DNA of 64,000 bases, taken from the NCBI GenBank assembly GCA_930367205.1, contig OV884011.1, forward strand, positions 171,875,226 to 171,939,225, read 5' to 3'. Each line of letters opens with the position of its first letter. Position 1 is the stretch's first letter. Under the pieces are notes generated by a model, which saw only the letters and a program-made list of their open reading frames with translations, had not been told where the DNA came from and searched no databases. A program made the translations under genes and the position numbers. Positions 23,676 to 33,060 of this stretch are shown here, one piece after another. This stretch comes from Acanthosoma haemorrhoidale (taxonomy: Eukaryota; Arthropoda; Insecta; Hemiptera; Acanthosomatidae).

Positions 23676-23929
23676 TAATTCTACGGATATAATTGTTAAT
23701 TTGTGCATAATATTTATTTCAGTATCTATCAAGAAAACACAAATTATAAAGCCAAGAAAAAATCTAATGCTAATTGACTTTTTGTGAACTTTTTTCTTTA
23801 AAACGTATTAGATGATAGTAAAAAAAAAGTAAAATTGTCAGGTCGTCACGAGGGGGTTGCCTAGTTATTCTAGCCTTGGTGACAAGTGAGGGTTGTTTGA
23901 GTTTATAACCTGGACAATCGTTTCGTGAC

Positions 23930-24570
23930 GGCTTTACTATCTGACTCCATTTTTTGATAGGTATGTGCCCCGACAGTGCACTATGTTCAGGAGGAGAGGT
24001 ACTGGGTAGATTTATAGGTAGTTTATGTGGTCTTGGAATCACCACGAATTCACACTCGGTATCTGAGGGTAGGTGAAAACCGTCCGGATCCCAAAGGCGA
24101 GTGTGAACCGGAGAGAGGCACACTGGATTACCGCAGGAGGTCTGCTAGGAAAGTTTGTATGACCACGGTAACCATCGTCCGCGAGGGAGAGGTCTCTCCC
24201 AAGGAGGTGCTAGTTTTAGCGAGACGAAGGCAGAGAATCTCACTAGAAAGGTGTGAGGTCTGACTAAGCCAGACTAAAACATAGTGAGGTCAGGAGAGAA
24301 GAGATGCAGATGTTTTTCATAAAGAAGCAGTCAGGTTTTCAGAGTTCAAGCGGGGTAGCCACTTAGTTGCCAGTAGATGTTTTACAGGGGCTAGACCCCG
24401 GCTTAAATACCGATCTAGCCTTGCCCTTAGCCAATCACCATTAAGATTGGTGTAACCAATGATGTGTGGTTTCTTTGTCAGGTTTTTAGCCAAGGGTATG
24501 GGGCCTCATCTGGCCTCATACCTGGGACTGACAGATGGTGTCCCATCTCATGTAACTACTTGGCACCCCG
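23930..24570. repeat. Unclassified GC-richer repeat, related to the insert at 28048-28850
   Basis: Two parts match the insertion inside Gypsy-2. CTGACTCCATTTTTTGATAG with its downstream 50 bases (about 23940-24000) matches 28056-28110, and GGTTTTCAGAGTTCAAGCGGG (about 24335-24355) matches 28142-28165. The order is the same in both places, with different spacing. This copy contains a chance-like + frame (24027-24263) and a - frame (23770-24123), neither with a family motif. The right end (GGTGTCCCATCTCATGTAACTACTTGG...) looks like an LTR edge, so a solo LTR or LTR pair of another retroelement is possible but unproven. Confidence 0.5.
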
Positions 24571-24679
24571 CATTTTTTATTGCTTAATACATTTACAATG
24601 ATTTATATTTTGTTCATGTTTTTTACATATGTCTACAATATATTTTGTTCATGTTATTTATATTTATTTACAATATATA

Positions 24680-24993
24680 TGTAAGTTTCGAATTCAGAAA
24701 CTTAAAGGAGGTGGAGTTTCTCAGGTTATAAATCGAACACTTGCAGATGTAGTTTAGAACTGTAATATTAAAAATATGTACACATTAGCTAGCGCTACAA
24801 ATATTACAATGAACAAATAAAAATTATAACTAACCTGAATCAATAAAATTGTCGATAATAAGTGTTGACCATTCTCTTAACAAGCGTACCCATATTCAGG
24901 AGGTAACAACTCAGAGCGTCGTTCGATCTTAGTGAGCTCTGTAGGGACAGCTAGCATATGTGCCGAAGTTTGGCGGTAACGTTCAAACTTACA
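24680..24993 (-). repeat. 3' LTR of Gypsy-2
   Basis: It is 314 bp with TG...CA ends and matches the 29914-30210 copy closely. The main difference is a stretch at about 24889-24910 (around CCCATATTCAGGAGGTAACA) that is missing or replaced in the other LTR. The stop codon of the pol frame (24989-24991) lies inside this LTR. Confidence 0.93.
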
Positions 24994-26710
24994 TCCCCCC
25001 TTTTTGAGACAGAGGGTAAAGCCCTTTGGAATAAGGCACGAGCTTACTAGCATGAAATAAGTTTGACTCCTTTTTACGAAATCTACTATCTATTAAAAAT
25101 ATTACCTCTGAGATTTTCTGTTTTATTTTGAAAGGTCCTACTCTGATCGCATCTAATTTATCTCTATTCAATTTGTTACTGTTTTGTACATATACAAGGT
25201 CTCCAACTTCGTATTCAAACTTTTTAACATTTTTATCATAATACTTTTTATTTTGGTTATGTGTCTTTTCTGAGTTCTTATAAGCTATTTCCCTATTATT
25301 TCGTAAATTTGTAATTTTATTTTCATTTAGTTCGTCAGGTACAAATGATGCATCTATTCCAGTTAATAAGTAATTGGGGGTAAACTCAGTAGAACTATGT
25401 ATCGTGTTATTGTATTTCTTGATACACTTTTCTGCTACCATTGGCCACGATTTATCTCTATTTTCATGAATTTTGCACCTTATTCTGTTAACTAGTGTTG
25501 GATTTGTCCTTTCATTTAATCCATTAGAAAATGCGCAATCTACTGCTGTAAAAATTAATGTTATCTTTTGTTTATTTACATATTTTTTAAATTGTGCTGA
25601 ATTTATATCAGGATATGGATCTGTTAATAATGTTTTTATATTTCCAGCTTTTTCTAATTTCTTGATTAGATTAATAAAATCTTTTGCTATTTGTGTTTTC
25701 GAGGTGCTGATATATGCGTATCTTGTGAAATCATCTACTACCAAGTGTAGATATTTTGTTGCCTTTTTATTCCCTTTAAGTCCTCCTATTGTATCTAAAG
25801 ATATTATATCTAGTGGTTCTTTTGCTGGACCAAGTTGAGACAAGGGAGCCTTAAAGCAACCTATTCTTGACTTATTTTTAATACATGTTTCACAAGATCT
25901 GCAAATCAATCTTATATGTTTGTACATATTTTTAAAATAAAACCTGTGACCTATTGTTAAGATTAATTGTTTTGTTCCTATATGACCTTGATCTTTATGT
26001 ACACTTTCAATAAGTGAAATACCAAATTCTTCTGTTATCCATATTTTCTCACTCTTATTCAGTATTTTGTAAATTATAATATCTTTAATTATGCATTTGT
26101 CATCCAATTTTATTAGCTTTTGATTTTCTTTTAAATCTTCCAGTTTTAATAAATTTGATGTTTTAATCGCAGAGTTATCATATGTTTCTTCATTTGATTC
26201 TAAAACTGGATTTCTGGATAGACAATCTGCCTCCAGATTTTCTTTACCTGGGTTATATACAGTCTCAAAGTCAAATTGTGAGATATAGTTTAAAACTTGT
26301 AGTAGTTCTGGATCATTACTTTTCTTCACATTAAAATTTTCTAATGGTCGGTGGTCTGTAAATACCACAAATTTGTTTCCTGTCAGATAATATTGCCAGT
26401 AAAGTATAGCTTCTTTAATAGCTAAACATTCTATAAATATAGCTTGTTTGGTTTTCTGAGCATTAGTCAGTTTTGTAGAAAAGAAGAATACTGACTTTAG
26501 AGATTTGTCTTCTTGTGGTTGTTTTAGAATTGCTCCAACTCCTTCAATATTTGCATCAGTGAGTATGTATGTTGGAGCTTCTGGATCAAATATTGCTAGT
26601 GCCGGAGCTGAGCATAAATATTTTTTTGTTGTCTCGAAGCAATCTTTACATTGTTCTGAACAATGGAAATCTACATTTTTCCTTAATAAATTTCTTAAGG
26701 GATCTAGCAA
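24989..26710 (-). CDS. Gypsy-2 pol: RNase H and integrase part
   Basis: This is a 573-residue uninterrupted frame. RNase H comes first, with acidic residues in TDANIEGVGAIL (D52), ECLAIKE (about E94), FTDHRPLE (D119) and EADCLSR (D162). Integrase follows: a zinc-binding HHCC domain (H238, H243, C273, C276), then the DDE core with D306 (SLDTIGG), D364 (LLTDPYPD) and E400 (LNERTNPTL), spaced D-35-E as expected. A chromo-like/GPY region follows (RVGPFKIKQK, about 523-532). In the element these enzymes remove template RNA and insert the DNA copy. The start shown is only the first Met after a frameshift near 26705-26715; the natural protein is a larger Pol. The frame ends ATG-TAA, with the stop inside the 3' LTR. 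All integrase catalytic residues are present. Confidence 0.92.
   Translation of the reverse strand: MLDPLRNLLRKNVDFHCSEQCKDCFETTKKYLCSAPALAIFDPEAPTYILTDANIEGVGAILKQPQEDKSLKSVFFFSTKLTNAQKTKQAIFIECLAIKEAILYWQYYLTGNKFVVFTDHRPLENFNVKKSNDPELLQVLNYISQFDFETVYNPGKENLEADCLSRNPVLESNEETYDNSAIKTSNLLKLEDLKENQKLIKLDDKCIIKDIIIYKILNKSEKIWITEEFGISLIESVHKDQGHIGTKQLILTIGHRFYFKNMYKHIRLICRSCETCIKNKSRIGCFKAPLSQLGPAKEPLDIISLDTIGGLKGNKKATKYLHLVVDDFTRYAYISTSKTQIAKDFINLIKKLEKAGNIKTLLTDPYPDINSAQFKKYVNKQKITLIFTAVDCAFSNGLNERTNPTLVNRIRCKIHENRDKSWPMVAEKCIKKYNNTIHSSTEFTPNYLLTGIDASFVPDELNENKITNLRNNREIAYKNSEKTHNQNKKYYDKNVKKFEYEVGDLVYVQNSNKLNRDKLDAIRVGPFKIKQKISEVIFLIDSRFRKKESNLFHASKLVPYSKGLYPLSQKGGM
24994..25005 (-). other. 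Polypurine tract of Gypsy-2
   Basis: On the - strand AAAAAGGGGGGA sits immediately before the TG of the 3' LTR. In LTR elements this tract resists RNase H and primes plus-strand DNA. The tract is also coding, as it supplies the last Lys-Gly-Gly residues of the pol frame. Confidence 0.85.
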
Positions 26711-27504
26711 AGCAAAATAGTATGTTTTGGTATATACTCCAAATAGAAGTTTATTTTACCTAAAAATTGTCTGACCTGTTTCTTTGTTTGAGGTACAGGA
26801 AACTTTTTAATTGCTGTGAGATTGTCATTCATTGGTTTTATATAGTTATTTCCTAATTCATGACCCAGATAAGTTATCTTGTTTTGTGCACACTGACACT
26901 TTGATTCATTTCATTTAAATCCTTGTTCTTGTAGTGCTTTTAGCACTAATTCTACATGTTTTACATGGTCCTCATAATTCTTAGAATGAATCAATACGTC
27001 ATCTATGGAGTTTACAGCAAACCTATCTAGGTTATTTCTTCTAATCACACTTGACAAGACTCTTTGGAATATAGCCGGAGCAGACTTCAAACCATATGGC
27101 AAGCAATTCCATTGCCAATGACCATGATAGGTTACGAAAGCCAATTTATATTTATCCTTTTCGCGCACTGGTATCGACCAAAACGCCGAATTTACAACCA
27201 ATTTTGAAAAATTTTTACAGTTTCTGGCGCGTATTATCAGATCATTAATCCTAGGAAACGGTTGACTTTCTGGCACAATTATTTTATTTAGTTCCTTAAA
27301 GTCAATACAAAAGCATGATCTTTTTCCTTCTTCATTCTTAAATACTTTAGTGACAGGAGCTGCATAAGGGCTGTTTGATTCTTCAATTAAACCAGCTTTT
27401 AATAATTCATCAACTTGCGTTTCAATTTCAATTTTGTCTTGGAATGAGCATCTGTATGGTTTCTTCGAAATATATCTATTTTCTATTAATTTTACTGTTG
27501 CTTC
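26705..27504 (-). pseudogene. Gypsy-2 reverse transcriptase, broken
   Basis: The frame is open from just after a TAG (27505-27507) to a TGA at 26911-26913. Past that stop the same frame continues through the connection region (ITYLGHELGNN, then QVRQFLGKINFYLEYIPKH) until a frameshift near 26705-26715. Reverse transcriptase blocks are clear: LLKAGLIEESNSPYAAPV, FCIDFKELNKI, QPFPRINDLI, and LPYGLKSAPAIFQRVL. The catalytic YxDD box reads SIDD: the first codon is TCC (27007-27009 on +) where TAC would give Tyr. The DLSSAFW-type block reads LVVNSAFWSIP, so the first catalytic Asp is also replaced. The enzyme would be inactive even without the stops. Confidence 0.9.
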
Positions 27505-27938
27505 CTAACCTTTTATTTTTCCTATGTCGAATTTTGACTTAGCAAAAATTTCCTTATTTTTTTGTATAATATTATCTATCTTGTTTATATCTGATATTTC
27601 AGTCTTGTTAATTTGCCGATCTTCTTGTTTTGTTATCTCTTTTTGTGTTATTATTAAGTTTTCATCTTGACATAGTTTGAATTTTTTTATTAAATCTAAT
27701 CCTAATAGAAAATCATCTTTAAAATTAATACTTTTCACAGTAAAAACTGAAAATTTTCTTCCATATTACCGATTTTAATTCTTAATACAACCGTACCCTC
27801 TGTTTTTGCTACTCCTGTTACCCCTTTTATATTATCTCTCCCACTTATTTTTTTTTAATATCTTTATTATTATTTAAAAATTCATAATTTATCAAAGAAA
27901 TATTAGATCCATAGTCATAAAGACCATGTCGGGGTATT
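27505..27938 (-). pseudogene. Gypsy-2 protease and linker, broken
   Basis: The segment 27845-27930 reads HGLYDYGSNISLINYEFL, which fits the aspartic protease active-site region of Gypsy elements (usually D-S/T-G-A/S followed by hydrophobic residues). The middle residue is Tyr (codon at 27911-27913), so the D-T/S-G motif is D-Y-G. Downstream, a separate frame (27505-27738) carries the C-terminal protease/linker region with LLGLDLIKKFKL, a usual D-F/L-x-G-LD-like block. The two parts are in different frames, joined across about 27740-27845. The protease would have cut Gag-Pol. Its N-terminal flank is occupied by a tandem repeat. Confidence 0.75.
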
Positions 27939-28010
27939 GGTTGAACAATTGTCGGAGGTGAACAATTGTCGGAAAAGGTGAACAATTGTCGGAGGTCAAC
28001 AATTGTCGGA
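27939..28010. repeat. Minisatellite of GGTGAACAATTGTCGGA units
   Basis: Four imperfect units of 17-20 bases share the core AACAATTGTCGGA. CAATTG within the core is a palindrome. The array lies exactly at the edge between the Gypsy-2 protease region and the insert to its right. Unit lengths are not multiples of three, so the array breaks the pol frame. Confidence 0.85.
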
Positions 28011-28047
28011 TTGCTGTAGTTAATAACATGGACCATGTTCCATGTAG

Positions 28048-28850
28048 GCGTTAATATCTGACTCCATTTATTGATAGGGATGTGTCAAGACAAGACACTG
28101 TGTTCAGGATGAGGTTCAGAGGTTCATAAAGAATAAGACCAGTTTTCAGAGTTCGGGCGAGAGATCGGCAGCGTAATAGGTACAAGTCGTCAGGGTTCTG
28201 CTATAGGCTGTGAGGCAAAGTGCCTTCGTATAGGTGTAGCATAGCGAGAGTCGATTAGCGGAAGGCTGAGGGGGGCTTACTCCCAGGGCCCCGAGGCCCT
28301 GGCATATCGCGTGGTAATCGGCTGTGGAGACTAGTAAACAGAGTGAGCCCACCAGGTGGCCCTGTGGTAAGTGATAAGTCGTGCGGCTATGAAGCTAAGA
28401 GACAGAGTGGGGTGAAGAGTGAAATTTACTGATATAAATATGATAACCCCCTCCCTCGTGGAAGGCTGGGTCTGTCTGCCCGGAGTATGTTTTATGATAC
28501 ACAGGTAGTCACTTCCTTTTAGTTTTATGACCGTTGGGTACAAGGGTGTGTTTTATATGGCTGCCGGAAGGACTGAAGGTCTATTCTAATAGGGGTAAGT
28601 GTCCTTTGCCCAGGTTTTATGGTAGTCAGGTGGCTAATTCTCTTGGTTTATTGCCGTACCCTTTTAGTTACTTGTCTACGACTTCCGACCTCTCTATGAT
28701 TTATTACCAGAAGTTACATAGATTTACATTTTCTATTATAATACATTATGAACCAGAGTGTAGAGTAATTTACATATATAGTTAGCGGTCGCTATAGACC
28801 AATAACTGGATTTCGATTAGCTAGAATTTTTATTTTAATAAGTGGGAGGA
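28048..28850. repeat. Foreign repeat inserted between gag and protease of Gypsy-2
   Basis: Gypsy-2 gag sequence stops at about 28851 and protease sequence resumes at about 27930; between them lies DNA unlike the element and much richer in GC at 28160-28480. It shares two blocks, in the same order, with the repeat at 23930-24570. Frames at 28146-28352 (-), 28331-28543 (-) and 28534-28785 (+) show no motif. Its ends are not sharply defined. It is probably another retroelement fragment or solo LTR that landed in Gypsy-2 after it arrived. Confidence 0.6.
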
Positions 28851-29537
28851 CTACTCGTTTTTTGCCCCTTCAGAGCTTGCTATCATATCTTGAACTTCTC
28901 CATTATTTGTAACCTTAATATTCTCATTTTTTATTTTTTTCAATTGTTTATCTTTTAAACGACACAAACTCTTTAAATGAAATCTATTTTGAAAACCTAA
29001 TTTTTCACATATTGTACATTGTTTTTTCTCGCTTGAACATTTTTGTGTTTCTTTCTCTTTTTTTCTTTCATTTAACTTACCAAATTGTTTTAATTTTGCC
29101 ATTAAATTTTTCATGCTTACAATAGACTTTCTTTCTTATTTATTTTGTATAAAATTTGGTAAGTTAATTACAATCAGATTAATTTGAGTATTTAGTGAGA
29201 TACTTTCATCTATTTCTAACAATAAACTTCTTTTCTTTAATGCATATTCTAACAGGGAACCATTTAAATATTTAAAATTATATGCATATGCTATATCGGT
29301 CCAGGACTGTGATGAGAAGGTTTCAATAAAGGAATTATTCTAAGCTTCCCCATTAAACATTGAGTTCTGTTTCAAGAATACATTATACCAATCTAACGCA
29401 GACTTTTCTAAGAATAATCTTATAGCTTCTGCATATTTGTCTTGAGTAATCCCCACTCTAGCACACTCCTAAACGAATAAATTTAGCCATACATTAGCAT
29501 TTAAATTTTCACCATTAAATTTTTCAATACCATACCT
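28851..29537 (-). pseudogene. Gypsy-2 gag, capsid and nucleocapsid-like part, broken
   Basis: Translated on the - strand, 29520-29150 gives capsid-like sequence (FNGENLNANVWLNLFV, then RLFLEKSALDWYNVFLK) typical of insect Ty3/Gypsy Gag proteins. Stops interrupt it near 29470 and 29340, and another lies near 29140. The last part (29114-28851, 87 codons) is very lysine-rich and carries a cysteine/histidine cluster (CTICEKLGFQNRFHLKSLC) that could be a nucleic-acid-binding knuckle. Gag would package the element RNA. The reading frame is not continuous, so the capsid cannot be made. Confidence 0.75.
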
Positions 29538-29903
29538 TTAACCCGAGAACACATGTTTTTCTACGGTACCTGTTATAGCATTGTTTGTGTTAGGTATAAC
29601 CTCTTCTAAATATTCATCATAAAATGTTACATTACCTTCTACATCCAAATAAATCTCACAGAGCTCTTCAGTCATTGTTATCACTATTTTTCGAAATTTG
29701 TTTTGAATTCTCAAACTCTTCACCACATTCTTCACTACTGTAGTATCGAAGAGTTGTTTATGCTGAGCGCTAGACTGTTTATCTTTTGGAAATAAATAAC
29801 TTTCCGTTTGGCCAACCAGCTGAATCGTCGTATCTTTCACTACAGTGCTTCTGGAATCTTCACTAGCTTCTGAGATGAAATGAAATTTCGCCTTTGTCTC
29901 CAT
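29538..29903 (-). CDS. Gypsy-2 gag N-terminal frame
   Basis: A 121-codon frame starts METKAKFHFISEASE only 10 bases after the 5' LTR and ends with a stop at 29538-29540. Its content (acidic and Thr/Val-rich, no known domain) suits a Gag N-terminal region upstream of the capsid segment at 29520-29150. No Cys/His motif is present. The stop before the capsid part may be a mutation, or the two may always have been separate. The very short gap between the LTR and this ATG leaves no room for a normal untranslated primer-binding site. Confidence 0.65.
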   Translation of the reverse strand: METKAKFHFISEASEDSRSTVVKDTTIQLVGQTESYLFPKDKQSSAQHKQLFDTTVVKNVVKSLRIQNKFRKIVITMTEELCEIYLDVEGNVTFYDEYLEEVIPNTNNAITGTVEKHVFSG

Positions 29904-29913
29904 TGTATTGATT

Positions 29914-30210
29914 TGTAAGTTTAGAATTCAGTAACTTAAAGGAGGTGGAGGTTGTCAGGTTATAAATCGAACACTTGCAGATGTAGTTTAGAACTGTAAT
30001 GTTAAACATATATACACATTAGCTAGCGCTACAAATATTACAATAAACAAATAAAACTTATAACTAACCTGAATCAATACAATTGTCGATAATAAGTGTT
30101 GACCATTGTCTTAACAAGCGTTACAACTGGGAGCGTCGTTCGATCTTAGCGAGCTCTGTAAGGACAGCTAGCATATGTGCCGAAGTTTGGCGGTAACGTT
30201 CAAACTTACA
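29914..30210 (-). repeat. 5' LTR of Gypsy-2
   Basis: It is 297 bp, starts TGTAAGTTT and ends AAACTTACA (as read on +), and matches 24680-24993 with scattered substitutions and one deletion near 30119-30126. The copies are clearly not identical, so the insertion is not recent. Transcription of the element would start here and run leftward. Confidence 0.93.
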
Positions 30211-30216
30211 TATATA

Positions 30217-32390
30217 CAATAGAGTATAGGGTGATTTATCTTATGTAGCTACAAAAATAAATTATTTTAATTTATTTATTTTTAAAATATAAAATTAATA
30301 TTCTTGCTTATAAAACTTTGCAATAACGCTTAATTGTTTTTTCACTATACCGTGCTTAGTGTGTTCTTAACTATTCGGAAAATCAAAACATTAATTATTA
30401 AATAGTTTCTGAACTTATCGATGCATGCAGAATATGTATACATACAACGAAAATGATAAACAATCCCTGAATGCAAACTAGGCCTCTTTCTCCGGCCTTG
30501 GAAATTTAATTCAACAAGTATGTAATAGTCACTCGTATTATTGTGGTATACCGGCGGAAATCGTGATACAATTTCGTTTTGTGTATATTTGTAAAAATAA
30601 AGTAATGCTGTACAGCTAAATGAGACTCCATGATTTCTGTAGCTTAAGTTTTTTCATCACCGAAATTAAAATTATGTATGTGTAAATTTGTTTGTTGCAG
30701 CTACCATTTTAAAGCTTTGATGATAACTGTTTACGTCTCTCAGATTCTAACATCTTTTAGGAAGCTTAAAGTCCCTCATCAACTGGTAATGCATTTAAAA
30801 TTTGAGGACGAACTTAAATCATCTTAAGCTTGAAGCTTCAAAGGTCGTTTGTTTGCAGAATCGACAAGTGAGCACTTCTAGTCAAAGGAAGAAGTAATTG
30901 TGGGAAAACTCAGCAATGGCTCAGTCTTTAGATGGCACGGTATTTTTCTACTTCCGTTAGACGATATTCCTGAAATGCATTTGCTTTTAATTTCCAGCAG
31001 TTTGGAAGGGTTGTCATTTTTGAAACCAATGTTTGTGCAGCCAGGATATTAGCACTTTTTTCCGGTCATCCAACGGAGCTGTTAATGAAATAATTCGTGG
31101 TACATCGTGCTGTTTGCTTTAACCCCAGACTGCCTTGACGATTCCAATCTTCTTATCAATTTGTCAGCAACGTGTCCGGCAAAATGTTGAATGTCTCACT
31201 ACCAACTTCTTTGTATTTTGGAGATATTGTTACAAGTCTCATTGAATCTGTGAAAACAGCAGGATAGTTGAACCAACCTATTGGTTGAAATGAAGAACTT
31301 CTTTAACTGTATCAGTATTATGTATCAGTATAACACTGTATTACGATATCAGTAAACAAGTGTTAGTCCGTGCCAATAATAATAGCAACGATGCCAGCTG
31401 AGTAACGCCTGTATCAAATATCGTAGTCCTGGCAGTTCATTATTTGTTATTGGAATCATGGCCAGTATCTCCTGTCTCGTGCATGACTATTTCTCATTCA
31501 GCACCGCTAGCAGTATTAAGTGCCAACAATTGCGACCCCTTGCATCGTATTTTTCCCATGAAGTTGATTTTACTGATATAAATGGTATTTTTTTTTACAT
31601 TTCGGTCTTGATCGTATAAATGCTGCAGCCAATCTGCTGTCATCATGACTGTTGCAGTCTCCTAATTGTTTAGATACATATTTTCTGTGACATGATCAAA
31701 GTTTCCTTGTTCATGTAGTACCGTTTACAGTACATGCTTTTTTACTAATTTAAGCCTAGCTAAGTAATTCAGAAAGAGATACGACGTCCACTGCTGAAGG
31801 GAAGGTCCACAGCACACCTCACATATACATAATGTTTACCGGTGAAGTTCTGCACGTACATTTGCATACCTTTAGTACGTTGCTGAGTCAGAACCCAATA
31901 CCAAGAAAAGGGCAGAGTGACCTGAGCCACTTTATGGAAGCATATCCTTGTAAGCGGGTCCAAAATTATAACTTGCTGCTATGAATAATATATAGATATA
32001 GAAAAGAGTGGTTGCACAGTTACATTGATACTAGGCATTTGATTAGAACTTCGTTGGTTTAATTCATTGAAGGGAAATAATATCAATGAATACGAATGAT
32101 GGTATATTTTGCTATTTCAATTATAAGGGTCTCGATTTTCGACGAGTTCTTCGCCTCAGTGATCCAGGTTCGCCCAGAGTCTTGGCTGTGAGGACGATTT
32201 ATGTTGGTATTTATACCCAATGGCTATTATTCTTAGTTTTAAATGCAGGACATGCGCTGTCAGGTGCCACACACACAAATTGTTGCTGGTCTTGGGGTGG
32301 AGAGCAGCTGACAAAAGCTTGGGGCCTGCGAAACCCCAATGAAGTTATATTGTCATAGGTACTGTCAATATGCAGTTGTTAACTATAGAG
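30217..32390. other. Stretch with a possible decayed coding trace on the - strand
   Basis: 30217-30880 is plain AT-rich DNA. From about 30900 to 31650 the - strand gives short stop-interrupted pieces with coding-like wording (for example ADKLIRRLESSRQSGVKANS near 31140-31190 and DWLQHLYDQDRN near 31610-31640), which may be a dead transposase or retroposed gene that I cannot name. 31769-31963 (-) and 32086-32358 (+) are open frames with no motif. Confidence 0.35.
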
Positions 32391-33060
32391 GGTGTCCCAG
32401 AATTAACGCAAGATTTGAATTTGCCACCATTTGTACCATATTTTAGCATGTCCATCACGAGACAGAAATTGTTTGTCGATTGATTTTTGTTTTCCATGGG
32501 ATGCATCATTGCTGTGAAAGATTTTTGAAGAACTAGAAGCCGAAGCAGTGGAAGGTTCCATCTATCCCAATAATTTCTATTTTATTTGTTTTTGGTATTC
32601 CTTAATTTTTCAAAATTGAGAGCTTAGAAAAATAAAAAAAAAGTAAATAAAAAAGCGAGTAGTGGATTTTTGCGTTCCTATATCCGACATTTGTGCAGTA
32701 AAGTAATGGCAACCCTAAAAAAAAAAATTTGACAGCTGACAGTTTAGGGTTAGTAAAAATGGAGCGATACACGGTTGAACAACGTATGTCTTTATTGTTG
32801 AACATTATCTCAAAAATAATGAAAGTTTGGCGGCCGCAATTTGAAAATTTCACGCAAAATATAGACGTAATAGTGTTTTGACCTCATCAACTGTGAAGAG
32901 ATTAATTGAAAAATTTAGGGAGACTGGATCAGTTGGAGACATTAAACACACTGGTCGTCCAAAAACCAGCCGTTCAAATGTCAATATCGAGGCAGTGCGC
33001 GAGAGTGTCAAATGAGGCTGGTCAAGCAGTGACCGTTACTGGTGCTCGATATCGCTGATG
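32391..33060 (+). mobile_element. 5' part of a DUF4817-type DNA transposon remnant
   Basis: It begins GGTGTCCCAGAATTAACGCAAG, wording I associate with terminal sequences of this transposon group. After about 370 bases a frame starts at 32759 with MERYTVEQRMSLLL and runs into a stop. In a shifted frame it resumes with SSTVKRLIEKFRETGSVGD and HTGRPKTSRSNVNIEAVRES before a TGA at about 33013. This is the helix-turn-helix found at the N-terminus of transposases and retroposed relatives annotated as DUF4817. At least one frameshift and two stops are present. The catalytic DDE part and the far terminal repeat are absent, so this is a truncated relic. Confidence 0.75.

Larger units (their letters stand above)
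19227..23929. other. AT-rich non-coding stretch with tRNA-like boxes
   Basis: Apart from the tRNA-like elements annotated separately, I see nothing coding. A dispersed repeat word is shared between 22722-22780 and 43218-43275 (both contain TATTTGG followed by GGTGCAAAAAG, then ATCAAACAC/AGCAAACAC). GACAGACAGACACACTGGTT at about 22459-22478 resembles the edge of a common insect repeat, but I cannot name it. Frames at 19510-19734 (-), 20110-20463 (+) and 22814-23017 (-) show no motif. Confidence 0.45.
24680..30210 (-). mobile_element. Ty3/Gypsy LTR retrotransposon (Gypsy-2), near full length
   Basis: Two LTRs (24680-24993 and 29914-30210) bound a - strand interior in the order gag, protease, reverse transcriptase, RNase H, integrase. 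Both LTRs start TGTAAGTTT and end AAACTTACA, a perfect 9-base terminal inverted repeat. TATATA lies immediately outside both ends (24674-24679 and 30211-30216), possibly a duplicated target but in an AT-rich setting. A polypurine tract abuts the 3' LTR. The interior carries two stops, at least two frameshifts and an unrelated insert, so the copy is dead, yet integrase and RNase H are uninterrupted over 573 codons. No env-like frame is present. The composition is AT-rich like the host DNA, unlike Gypsy-1. Confidence 0.93.

Noticed and set aside
23770..24263. 117-codon (-) and 78-codon (+) overlapping frames
   Set aside because: Both lie in a repeat that also occurs at 28048-28850, where the frames are not kept.
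25473..26763. + strand frames inside Gypsy-2 (25473-25838, 26505-26720, 26569-26763)
   Set aside because: They are antisense to the uninterrupted integrase frame and have no family motif.
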